Part shown: one piece after another, positions 54,277 through 62,569 of the stretch
Position numbering within the stretch: the stretch's first letter is position 1
How the letters are laid out: the number at the start of each line of letters is the position of its first letter
Assembly: GCA_023386345.1 (NCBI GenBank)
Contig: JAEWJT010000016.1
Coordinates: forward strand, 62,001-126,000
Reading direction: 5' to 3'
Source: Bacillota bacterium
Lineage (GTDB): Bacteria > Bacillota > Clostridia > Tissierellales > Sedimentibacteraceae
DNA: 64,000 nt
Notes under the pieces: generated by a model
What the model saw: only the letters and a program-made list of their open reading frames with translations
Told to the model about the DNA's origin: nothing
Databases searched by the model: none
Translations under genes and position numbers: made by a program

Positions 54277-54491
54277 TTATTAGGATAGAAGCTCATGAAA
54301 CCCTTTGTAAAACACTCATCTAATATTTTTTCATTTTTTGAAAAAAATCCTTTGTAATATATACAAATTTGTTATACAATAGATATTGCATGTTGAAGTT
54401 TGGTATGATATTTTTCATTGAATTTTATCGCAGATTATTGTACTTAAAGCTTCAAAAATAAAAAATACTAAAGAGAGGGATGAAGTGTAAA

Positions 54492-56282
54492 ATGGAAAAA
54501 ATGACAGATGAAAAGGATAGTATTTTAAGTCTGATTAAAAGTCCATATGTGCTAGGCTTTATAAAAAAATATAAGGTAAGCTATATAATTGGAATTGCGT
54601 TCTTAGTTTTGATTGATTATTTGCAGACAATAATACCAATGAACATTGGAAGAGTTATTGACGGTTTGGAAAAAAATAATATTACCTTGAATGGTATCCA
54701 AAGGGAATTAATAATTATTATTGCACTTGCTTTAGTCATTATCATAGGTAGAATAATGTGGAGATTGCTCATCTTTGGAGCAGCGCGAAAGATAGAAAGA
54801 GATATAAGAGATGATTTATTTGCACATCTTGAAAAACTTTCTCAAAGATATTTTAATAATCATAAAACTGGCGAAATAATGGCTTACGTAACAAATGACC
54901 TTGAATCAGTGAGACAAGCTATGGGCATGGGCACTATGATGATTTTTGATGTTGCCACCCTTTTATTCTTTACCTTATATAATATGGCTACACAAATAAA
55001 TGTGTCATTGACAATAGCCGCTGTTATACCTCTAGTATTTATAGCTTTAGTTACAGCAAAGATAGGACCAAAACTATTTAGAAGATTTGCTGATAGACAG
55101 GAAGCATTTTCTAAGATTTCTGACTTCGTTCAAGAAGATTTATCGGGTATAAAGGTAGTTAAAGCTTTTGTTCAGCAACAGGAAGAAATATTAGCATTTG
55201 AACAAGTAAGTAAAAGTTATTTTAAAGTAAATATGAGTTTGATGAAACTGCATGCAGCAATGAATCCATTTATGAGTGGTATTGCAGGTATAGCAATGGC
55301 TGTAGCATTATCATATGGTGGATACATAACTGTAAGCGGAGTAATAAGTATTGGTAATTTCGTTACATTCTTACAATTTTTAGGAATGCTTGTATGGCCA
55401 ATGATGGCGATAGGTATGGCAGTCAATGTAATGACAATGGGTTCAGCTTCATTAAAAAGAATAGAGTCTGTTCTAAAAGAAGAAGTAGAAATAAAAGATT
55501 CAGATAATGTTATAAATCCTGAGAAATTTGAAGGCAGTATTAAATTTAATAATTTAAACTATAAATATCCAGATACTGATACATATGCTCTTGAAAATAT
55601 TTCATTTGAAATTAAAAAAGGCGAAACTCTTGGTATAGTCGGAAGAACTGGAAGTGGAAAAACTACTTTAGTTAATTTGTTACTAAGACTTTATAATGTT
55701 GATAAAAACAGTATCTTTGTAAGTGGAACAGATATAATGGAGCTTCCGTTAAAATCCTTGAGAGAAAATATTGGATATGTACCACAGGATAATTTCTTGT
55801 TTTCCGAAACAATTAAAAACAATATAGATTTTAGCGATGGAAGTTTATCGATGGAAACAGTTGAAAACTTTGCAGATTTTGCTTGTGTTCATGACAATAT
55901 AGTTGAATTCAAGGAAGGATATGAGACTATAGTAGGCGAAAGAGGGGTTACTCTTTCTGGAGGACAAAAACAGAGAGTTTCCATAGCTAGAGCGTTAATC
56001 AAAGACCCAGAAATACTTATACTTGACGATTCTGTTTCTGCAGTTGATACAGATACAGAGGAGAAGATTTTAAATAATTTGAGAAAACAAAGGGCTGGCA
56101 AAACTAATATTATTATAGCCCACAGAATTTCAACAATCCAACAAGCAAACCACATCATAGTTATTGACGAGGGCAAGTTAATTGAGCAAGGTACTCATGA
56201 ACAATTAATTGCTAATAATGGTTTGTACAATTCTCTATACCAAAAGCAATTGCTTGAAAAGATGATAGACGAGGAAGCTTAG
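54492..56282 (+). CDS. ABC half-exporter with degenerate catalytic site (YheI/BmrC-like)
   Basis: A 597-residue type IV exporter: six transmembrane helices (about 20-310), then an ATPase with Walker A VGRTGSGKTTLVNLL, signature TLSGGQKQRVSIARAL and Walker B ILILDDSVSAVDTDTE. The residue after the Walker B Asp is Asp instead of the catalytic Glu, the hallmark of the degenerate partner in heterodimers such as BmrC/BmrD. ATG 54492 is preferred over 54480, which abuts the AGAGGG site. It works with the product of the next gene; multidrug or lipid export is inferred. Confidence 0.9.
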   Translation: MEKMTDEKDSILSLIKSPYVLGFIKKYKVSYIIGIAFLVLIDYLQTIIPMNIGRVIDGLEKNNITLNGIQRELIIIIALALVIIIGRIMWRLLIFGAARKIERDIRDDLFAHLEKLSQRYFNNHKTGEIMAYVTNDLESVRQAMGMGTMMIFDVATLLFFTLYNMATQINVSLTIAAVIPLVFIALVTAKIGPKLFRRFADRQEAFSKISDFVQEDLSGIKVVKAFVQQQEEILAFEQVSKSYFKVNMSLMKLHAAMNPFMSGIAGIAMAVALSYGGYITVSGVISIGNFVTFLQFLGMLVWPMMAIGMAVNVMTMGSASLKRIESVLKEEVEIKDSDNVINPEKFEGSIKFNNLNYKYPDTDTYALENISFEIKKGETLGIVGRTGSGKTTLVNLLLRLYNVDKNSIFVSGTDIMELPLKSLRENIGYVPQDNFLFSETIKNNIDFSDGSLSMETVENFADFACVHDNIVEFKEGYETIVGERGVTLSGGQKQRVSIARALIKDPEILILDDSVSAVDTDTEEKILNNLRKQRAGKTNIIIAHRISTIQQANHIIVIDEGKLIEQGTHEQLIANNGLYNSLYQKQLLEKMIDEEA

Positions 56283-56289
56283 GAGGTGC

Positions 56290-56373
56290 ATGAGGTTGAA
56301 AAAAATTAAAAATAATGAAAGGATAAGCGCTAAGACCATGAGCAGATATTGTATGGAATTTAAGTGGAATTAG
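56290..56373 (+). CDS. Candidate 27-codon leader ORF between the two ABC genes
   Basis: An ORF starting three bases after GGAGG (or at the TTG 56296, nine bases after it), encoding MRLKKIKNNERISAKTM and ten more residues. It spans most of the shared leader element. Copy 1 of that element also encodes an IKNNERI stretch in a short ORF (48502-48552), but the DNA identity there is complete, so selection may act on RNA rather than peptide. Confidence 0.25.
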   Translation: MRLKKIKNNERISAKTMSRYCMEFKWN

Positions 56374-56391
56374 TGCGTGGGCATATAAATG
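56303..56391 (+). ncRNA. Candidate structured leader element, copy 2
   Basis: A 23-base block (56303-56325) identical to that of copy 1; GCGCTAA (56327-56333) can pair with TTAGTGC (56370-56376), in the same position as the TGCACTT/AAGTGCA pair of copy 1 but with different bases; then the block from GGAATT at 56355 to the ATG at 56389, with the same 34-base distance as in copy 1. An inner CCAT/ATGG stem is possible. Confidence 0.4.
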
Positions 56392-58161
56392 GAACAAATG
56401 GAAAACATAGACTTTAAAAAATATAGCTTTAAAACAATACGAAGAATGTTAAAATATGCAAAACCATATATAGGCTGGTTTGCTTTGGCAGTAGTTTTTA
56501 TATTTTTAATAGTTGGACTTGAGCTTTACCAACCGATAATTTTGGGAAGTGCAACAGACCTTATAGTTGAAAATATAGGCAGCCCTTCTGCTGCAAATGA
56601 AATGATAATGCTTGGGCTTAAGTTCCTTGGAATTGTACTTCTGAGCATTGGATTAAGCTATTCGCAGTCAATGGTACTAGCATATATAGGACAAAAAATT
56701 ATACTTAATGTTAGAATGGATGTTTTCAAACATTTACATAGATTATCAATTAATTTCTTTAACAATAATCCAATTGGTAGACTTGTAACTCGTGCAACTA
56801 ATGATATAGAGACACTAAACGAAATGTATACAAGTGTTATAGTAAATATGCTAAGAAGCATATCTCTCTTAGTTGGAATTATAGTTACAATGCTTATGTA
56901 CAACATTAAGTTATCATTATTAACATTTACAGTAATCCCATTTATAATTATTTTCACAACCATATTCTCCTTTGCATCTAAAAGGATATACAGAGAGATA
57001 CGTGCGAAAATTTCTGCACTTAACGCTTTTGTATCAGAACATGTATCTGGAATGAAAATAGTTCAGATTTTTGCAGTTGAAGATAAGATGCTGGGAAAAT
57101 TTAAGCAAAGAAGTGAAGAGTTAAGAAAAAGACTTATGGATCATATAAAAATATTTTCTGTCTATGCACCTTCAACATACTTGTTAAATATCGTAGCCTT
57201 GGTACTTCTCCTATGGTTTGGTGGAAAAATGTATATGGCCGGGGAAATCACTATAGGAACTATAGTAATATTCCAAAGGTATATAGGTAAATTTTTTGAG
57301 CCGATACAAGAATTTGCAGAGCAGTTAAATATCATACAATCAGCATCAGCATCAGCAGAAAGAATATTTGATTTGCTTGATGAAAAGATTGAAATTGTAG
57401 ATTCTCCAAACGCTGTAGAGCTTAAGGATTTAAAAGGTGAGATAGAGTTTAAAAACGTATGGTTTGCATATAAAGATGAAGAGTGGATATTAAAGGATGT
57501 TTCATTTAAAGTTAAGCCAGGACAAAACATTGCATTTGTCGGTGCTACAGGAGCAGGTAAAACCACTATTCAGAATTTGATAACTAGATATTATGACATT
57601 CAAAAAGGTGAGATACTAATTGATGGAATTAATATCAGAGACATTAAGTTAGACAGCTTAAGAATAAATATTGGACAAATGCTTCAGGATGTATTTTTAT
57701 TCACTGGCGATATAAAAAGCAATATAAGACTTAGAAATGAAAAAATAAGCGATGAAGAAATCTATGAGGCATCAAAATATGTTAATGCTGATGGCTTTAT
57801 ATCAAAATTCAAGAAAAAATATGATGAACCGGTTATTGAAAGAGGAGCATCTTTCTCAGCAGGACAAAGACAATTATTATCATTTGCCCGTACACTTGCA
57901 TTTAAGCCAAAGATACTCATACTTGATGAGGCTACTGCAAACATAGATACTGAGACGGAAGGCTTGATACAGGACGCTCTTGGCAAATTAATGAAAAATA
58001 GAACTACATTAATTGTTGCACATAGACTTTCGACTATTCAAAATGCTGATAAGATAATTGTAATGCACAAGGGAAGAATTATGGAAGAAGGAACACATCA
58101 AGAGCTTCTTTCTAACCATGGAATGTATTATAAGCTGTATAAATTGCAATATGAGCATTAA
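56389..58161 (+). CDS. ABC half-exporter with canonical catalytic site (YheH/BmrD-like)
   Basis: A 590-residue partner of the preceding gene: six transmembrane helices (about 25-320), ATPase with Walker A VGATGAGKTTIQNLI, signature SFSAGQRQLLSFARTL and Walker B ILILDEATANIDTETE with the catalytic Glu. This pairing of a complete and a degenerate site matches YheH/YheI (BmrD/BmrC). No good ribosome site precedes the ATG; instead it lies at the end of the conserved leader block. The gap to the upstream gene is 106 bases, unusually long for such pairs. Confidence 0.92.
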   Translation: MEQMENIDFKKYSFKTIRRMLKYAKPYIGWFALAVVFIFLIVGLELYQPIILGSATDLIVENIGSPSAANEMIMLGLKFLGIVLLSIGLSYSQSMVLAYIGQKIILNVRMDVFKHLHRLSINFFNNNPIGRLVTRATNDIETLNEMYTSVIVNMLRSISLLVGIIVTMLMYNIKLSLLTFTVIPFIIIFTTIFSFASKRIYREIRAKISALNAFVSEHVSGMKIVQIFAVEDKMLGKFKQRSEELRKRLMDHIKIFSVYAPSTYLLNIVALVLLLWFGGKMYMAGEITIGTIVIFQRYIGKFFEPIQEFAEQLNIIQSASASAERIFDLLDEKIEIVDSPNAVELKDLKGEIEFKNVWFAYKDEEWILKDVSFKVKPGQNIAFVGATGAGKTTIQNLITRYYDIQKGEILIDGINIRDIKLDSLRINIGQMLQDVFLFTGDIKSNIRLRNEKISDEEIYEASKYVNADGFISKFKKKYDEPVIERGASFSAGQRQLLSFARTLAFKPKILILDEATANIDTETEGLIQDALGKLMKNRTTLIVAHRLSTIQNADKIIVMHKGRIMEEGTHQELLSNHGMYYKLYKLQYEH

Positions 58162-58200
58162 AATTAAATCTTAATATAAATATTTAATATAGTTAAACTC

Positions 58201-58248
58201 AAAAATCTTTGTGGAATTCGTAAATTTGAACTTTCACAAAGATTTTTA
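58201..58248. terminator. Bidirectional terminator between convergent ABC operons
   Basis: AAAAATCTTTGTG (58201-58213) pairs perfectly with CACAAAGATTTTT (58235-58247). The arms give T5 on both strands. Confidence 0.85.
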
Positions 58249-58319
58249 AGTTTATTTTGAAATATTATATAAGAAATATTGATATTATAAAATTATTTGA
58301 TTATTGGATGTCTTAATCA

Positions 58320-60110
58320 TCAACTTGATACATACCATTTTGCCTGTGAAGAAAACATATCAAAATACATACCTTTTGCGTCCATAAGCTGTTCGTGAGT
58401 ACCAATTTCTATAATCTTTCCCTTATCCAAAACCACAATTTTATCGGCTATTTTAGTTGAGCCGAGCCTATGAGTAACAAGAATGGCAATTTTATTTCTC
58501 GCAAGCTCTCGAAATTTTTCATATAATAAAGATTCCTCGACAGGGTCAATTGCAGAGGTTGGTTCGTCCAGAACAATTAATTTACTGTCCTTGTAAAGTC
58601 CTCTGGCAAGTGCAACTCTCTGCCATTCTCCGCCAGAAAGATCAATACCTCCGAATTCTCGTGAAAGAATTGTTTCAACTCCATCTCTAAGCTTTACTTT
58701 TTTTCCTGTTAAATCAAAATCTGCTTGTTCTAGTGATTTGTGAAATTTTTTCTCATCAAAGGCTTTCTTGTAATCGGACAAAAAAACATTTTGTTTTAGA
58801 GTAATCTTGTATTTTCCAAACCTCTGAATAACACCTGAAATAAACTTAAACCTGCTTTCTTTGCAATAGTCTGTGATCGGTATTCCATCTGCTAAAACTC
58901 TGCCCTCACTCGGAGTTAAAATGCCGATGATAATTTTTACTAAAGTTGTTTTTCCTGCGCCATTTTGACCGACAAAGGCAATTGTTTCTCCAGTATTTAT
59001 TTTAAGAGAAATGTTTTCAATTGAGTTTTGTGTAGCATTTGGATATTTGAAGCTCAGTCCTGAAATTTCAATACCGTTTTTGAAATTTATGTCATCAGTT
59101 CTTCCCGTATCATTTGGCATATCGAGAAAATGAAGAAAATTCCTTAATGAAACATAACTCTCCAGCATTCCTCCCCAATAATTGCTTACAGCATCAGTCA
59201 TGAAGGCAATCAAAATATTGGTTGAAGAAAATATTGCTGCAAATGCACCCACTGTTATATAGCCTTGTAATAATGAGCTTATCAGTAGATATAAAACGCC
59301 GCTGTAGCCAAAAAAGGTAAGGCTGCGAAGGCAGATTTCAATTATCTGTATCTTGCAAACTGCTTTACAACGCTTGTCACAGAAAATATCCATGGTTTTA
59401 CTGTACTTATTCTTAATGAATGAATATATCCCAAGAATTCTAGTTTCTTTAAAATATTGCCGATGATATATTTCCTTTTCGTAGTACTTAAGCTTGCGTT
59501 CTAAAGGGACAGACTCATCGATAAGCTCTGAGAATATTTTTTTTCGCAAAATCTGTGAAATCAGCATAGGAATAAACAGAAAAAATACACACAATGCCAA
59601 AATAGGACGCAGATTATACAAGTATATTCCCATAATTATAAAATATGGACCGTAAAAGAATAATAATGTTGAAATGGAATGATATAAATCAATTCCATTT
59701 TCTGCACCTTGAGAAGCTTTTTGAATAAGATTTAAAGTTGCTTCATTATCAAAATCAATAGCTGGAATGACAGCAATTTTTTGATGTATCCTTTCTTTGA
59801 ATGCAGCTCTGATTCTAAAATTTGCAGGCCATGCGAGAAAATTACATATACCGTTCATAAGTTCACTAAAAATCAAAACCATGGTCATCAGCATAACGCT
59901 TATAATTACGCTGTCCGTTATTTTGCCTTGTTGTATTGCATAAGTAACTGATTCAAACATATTTTGTGTAGAGAGTGTTCCCAATACAAAACTACTTGAA
60001 GAAAGAATCATTCCTAAACAATCTGCTATTAAATAAAATGGCGCTGCTTTAAAGACATAATGCAGAATTCTGCCTGCAACCATGACATAAGGTGCTTTTT
60101 TCTTATTCAT
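58320..60110 (-). CDS. ABC exporter, second pair, downstream subunit
   Basis: A 596-residue membrane-ATPase fusion: transmembrane region (about 15-320), Walker A VGQNGAGKTTLVKIIIG, signature DLSGGEWQRVALARGL and Walker B LIVLDEPTSAIDP with catalytic Glu. It ends YFDMFSSQAKWYVSS, like its partner. ATG 60110 has AAAGGAG ten bases upstream; the TTG at 60119 abuts that site. Its start overlaps the end of the upstream gene by four bases. The signature resembles peptide and bacteriocin-type exporters, but no precursor gene is nearby. Confidence 0.9.
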   Translation of the reverse strand: MNKKKAPYVMVAGRILHYVFKAAPFYLIADCLGMILSSSSFVLGTLSTQNMFESVTYAIQQGKITDSVIISVMLMTMVLIFSELMNGICNFLAWPANFRIRAAFKERIHQKIAVIPAIDFDNEATLNLIQKASQGAENGIDLYHSISTLLFFYGPYFIIMGIYLYNLRPILALCVFFLFIPMLISQILRKKIFSELIDESVPLERKLKYYEKEIYHRQYFKETRILGIYSFIKNKYSKTMDIFCDKRCKAVCKIQIIEICLRSLTFFGYSGVLYLLISSLLQGYITVGAFAAIFSSTNILIAFMTDAVSNYWGGMLESYVSLRNFLHFLDMPNDTGRTDDINFKNGIEISGLSFKYPNATQNSIENISLKINTGETIAFVGQNGAGKTTLVKIIIGILTPSEGRVLADGIPITDYCKESRFKFISGVIQRFGKYKITLKQNVFLSDYKKAFDEKKFHKSLEQADFDLTGKKVKLRDGVETILSREFGGIDLSGGEWQRVALARGLYKDSKLIVLDEPTSAIDPVEESLLYEKFRELARNKIAILVTHRLGSTKIADKIVVLDKGKIIEIGTHEQLMDAKGMYFDMFSSQAKWYVSS

Positions 60111-61882
60111 AGATACCAACTCCTTTGTTCTTCAAACATTTTCCAGTACAAGCCTTTTTGTGCAAGCAAATCCTCAAAGCTGCCTTTTTCAGTGATTGTA
60201 CCATTTTCAAATACAAGGATTTCATCAGCAATTTTAGTTGATGCAAGCCTGTGACTGATAAATATAGTAAGTGCTGAATGGCTTATTTTACTAAACAATT
60301 CATAAATTTTATTTTCACTAATTGGGTCTAGGGAAGCGGTAGGCTCGTCTAAAATACGAACAGGAGCAGAAGAAACAATCGCTCTTGCCATAGCAAGTCT
60401 TTGCCACTGTCCGTCCGATATATCTACTCCATTTTCATGAATTTTGCCTAAATTTGTATCTATTTTATCAGGAAGAGTTTTGACAAACTCATCCATTTCA
60501 GTGATGATAAGAGCATTATTTATAAGCTTATTATCCTCATCAGACGATCTTAGTGATAAATTTCCGATTAAGATGTTTTCTTTTAATGTAAACTCATGCT
60601 TTGAAAAATCTTGATACACTGCTGAGAAAAATCCTTTTAATTCTGCAAGAGAATAGTCTCTAAGCTCCTTTTTGTTTAGCATAATTTCACCTAAGTAGTT
60701 TCTGTATAAACCTGTTAATAATTTAATTACAGAAGATTTTCCTGCCCCATTAGCGCCTACAAAAGCATAGTGTTTTCCATATTTCAATAGAAATGATACA
60801 TTGTTCAGTATTTGAATATCCGTATCGGGATAAGTAAAACTTACATTTTTAAATTCAATAGTTTCAATTTTACTTTGAATTTCAGGATATTCTAATGCCC
60901 CTATACTTTCATTAAGACACATGAAACGCTGTAGTTCTTTTACATATTCGATACCACTTACCATTGTATCAATAACTGAACTTAATTCCCAGCTTAGCTT
61001 CCATGTCAAAGAAAGTACTGCATTTACAAGAGAAATAAACATTCCAATGGAAATAACTCCGTTTATCGCAGGATTAAGGAGTACAAGAATGATGACTAAA
61101 GATGCAAGAGCAGTAAATACTCCGCCTAATTTTGTTCTAATAAACCAACGAAATTTTGTACTGCTTTGCATACGTATAGATTTTAAATAAGTTTCTCGAT
61201 ACTCTTGATTAATTTTTGAAGTATAAGAAAATATAGAGCGTTCGTCAACATACTCTCTGCTGCTAAGTACATCGCTGTAGTATTCGGCTTTTCTGTTAAG
61301 CTGTGCTGTATCACGTTTTGCCTTATAATTTGCCTTACCACTTTTTACTGAAAAGTAAAAAACAGGAGCACAGCATGATACGATAACAAAAGGTATCCAC
61401 CAGATTTGAATGACAATGACAAGCATGATACCCGATACACTTGTTAGAATTGCAGCCAACTGGCAGAATGCGTTATAATTTTCCAAAATAGTTGCTTCTG
61501 TTTTTTCTAAAACTAGAAAAATAGAATCCCAAGAATTTGAATTTTCTATATATTGATATTCGATTTTTGCACATTTTTCAAGAAGCAGTACCCTATATGA
61601 TTTTTGCAGATTTAGTGTGCTTCTCTCTAAGACAAATTGATGTAAAACAGGCAGTATAAGGTTATATCCGTATAAAAGTAAAAGAATGGCAATATCAAGA
61701 TATATTTTTTTATTTATAATTCCTTTGTTAAAAGAATCAAGTGCCAAGTTTACAAATTCTGTTGTAAAAACTATTGCTATAACAGGAGCAATTCCCTGAA
61801 AAAAACGAATAGCAGCAATGAAAACTGCCTCTTTAGGCGAATATTTATACATTAATTTAATATATTCTAGCAACCTTTTCAT
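60107..61882 (-). CDS. ABC exporter, second pair, upstream subunit
   Basis: A 591-residue transmembrane-ATPase fusion (membrane part about 15-320; Walker A VGANGAGKSSVIKLL; signature DISDGQWQRLAMARAI; Walker B VRILDEPTASLDP with catalytic Glu). The Gly-Gly of LSGGQ is replaced by Asp-Gly, a change often seen in one half of heterodimers. ATG 61882 follows GGGAAGG. It is coupled to the downstream half-exporter. The substrate is unknown. Confidence 0.9.
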   Translation of the reverse strand: MKRLLEYIKLMYKYSPKEAVFIAAIRFFQGIAPVIAIVFTTEFVNLALDSFNKGIINKKIYLDIAILLLLYGYNLILPVLHQFVLERSTLNLQKSYRVLLLEKCAKIEYQYIENSNSWDSIFLVLEKTEATILENYNAFCQLAAILTSVSGIMLVIVIQIWWIPFVIVSCCAPVFYFSVKSGKANYKAKRDTAQLNRKAEYYSDVLSSREYVDERSIFSYTSKINQEYRETYLKSIRMQSSTKFRWFIRTKLGGVFTALASLVIILVLLNPAINGVISIGMFISLVNAVLSLTWKLSWELSSVIDTMVSGIEYVKELQRFMCLNESIGALEYPEIQSKIETIEFKNVSFTYPDTDIQILNNVSFLLKYGKHYAFVGANGAGKSSVIKLLTGLYRNYLGEIMLNKKELRDYSLAELKGFFSAVYQDFSKHEFTLKENILIGNLSLRSSDEDNKLINNALIITEMDEFVKTLPDKIDTNLGKIHENGVDISDGQWQRLAMARAIVSSAPVRILDEPTASLDPISENKIYELFSKISHSALTIFISHRLASTKIADEILVFENGTITEKGSFEDLLAQKGLYWKMFEEQRSWYL

Positions 61883-62209
61883 ATTGTTTACCTTCCCAGA
61901 TTAAAATTGTACTATGAGCAAAGCTTTGAGTTTTGATCGTAGTTGTAATTTTACAATAAATAATATGACAGCTGTATGTCATACTATTTATAATAATTAA
62001 ATAAAATAATTTGGACTTAATATGATAAATTGTTTAAATTTATGTTCTTTCAAGATTTTCAATTTCTCATAATAAATTGTTTAGCCATTTTTACAAAGTG
62101 TTTTGAGATAAATGTAAAATAAATTTCTAAAAAATGGGAATTGATAAATTGTATATATTTCTTAATATTGAAAACACTATATAATACATATTAAGAAATG
62201 GAGGATATC
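61883..62209. other. 327-base divergent intergenic region
   Basis: It lies between the minus-strand ABC operon and a plus-strand lipoprotein gene. It holds a TATGACA-N6-TGTCATA inverted repeat (61965-61984), a candidate operator about 85 bases upstream of the ABC genes, and the promoter/inverted repeat of the lipoprotein (separate entry). The rest is AT-rich with no gene. Confidence 0.5.
62157..62199 (+). promoter_or_regulatory. 12-bp inverted repeat enclosing a -10 box upstream of the lipoprotein
   Basis: ATTTCTTAATAT (62157-62168) and its exact complement (62188-62199) flank a 19-base spacer containing TATAAT (62180-62185). The left arm occupies the -35 position. This is the geometry of a repressor site over a promoter, or of a hairpin just before the ribosome site (GGAGG at 62200-62204). 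Confidence 0.6.
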
Positions 62210-62368
62210 ATGAAAAAATATTTATGCTTGTTAATGGTTGCATTATTATTGGTAATACCTTTGGCTGGATGTTCAAATTTAGGTACAACACCGAAAACTG
62301 ATAATACAACACCGCCAAAGACTGACGGCACAACACCACCGACAACACCACCAACATCACCGCCGTAG
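62210..62368 (+). CDS. Small Pro/Thr-rich lipoprotein
   Basis: A 52-residue gene. A lipoprotein signal peptide (MKKYLCLLMVALLLVIPLAGC) has a clear lipobox (LAGC, lipidated Cys21). The mature part is about 32 residues and consists almost only of Thr, Pro, Asp, Lys and Ser with repeats of TTPP. ATG 62210 has GGAGG five bases upstream. No domain is present, so it may be a surface-anchored linker-like peptide; Thr residues could be glycosylated. The function is unknown. The gene is followed by a terminator and hutH. Confidence 0.75.
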   Translation: MKKYLCLLMVALLLVIPLAGCSNLGTTPKTDNTTPPKTDGTTPPTTPPTSPP

Positions 62369-62385
62369 AAGTCATAACAAATTCG

Positions 62386-62471
62386 AAGCCTCTAATTTCA
62401 TGATAAAATACACATGTTATAATGAAAGTTGTAAAATAGTGATTTTATTTACATAATTAGAGGTTTTTTTA
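62386..62471 (+). terminator. Terminator-like long-range stem before hutH
   Basis: CCTCTAATT (62386-62394) pairs with AATTAGAGG (about 62456-62464), directly followed by seven T. The loop of about 61 bases is unusual; the left arm may be replaced by other pairings, as in attenuators. Confidence 0.55.
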
Positions 62472-62482
62472 TTTTAATAATT

Positions 62483-62492
62483 GTGATATAAT
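62483..62492 (+). promoter_or_regulatory. Extended -10 promoter candidate of hutH
   Basis: GTGATATAAT gives TATAAT at 62487-62492 with a TGN extension; there is no clear -35. A short ATCTCGAGAT palindrome follows at 62494-62503, near the expected transcription start. Confidence 0.5.
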
Positions 62493-62569
62493 ATATCTCG
62501 AGATTTATAGATAAATATTAATTTATTGTTGATATTAATGATACAAACGAATTAAAACACGGAGGAAAA

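Noticed and set aside
58320..61882. Bacteriocin or RiPP biosynthetic cluster around the minus-strand ABC pair
   Set aside because: No precursor peptide, protease, radical SAM or lanthionine enzyme is visible nearby; only the exporters and a lipoprotein are present.
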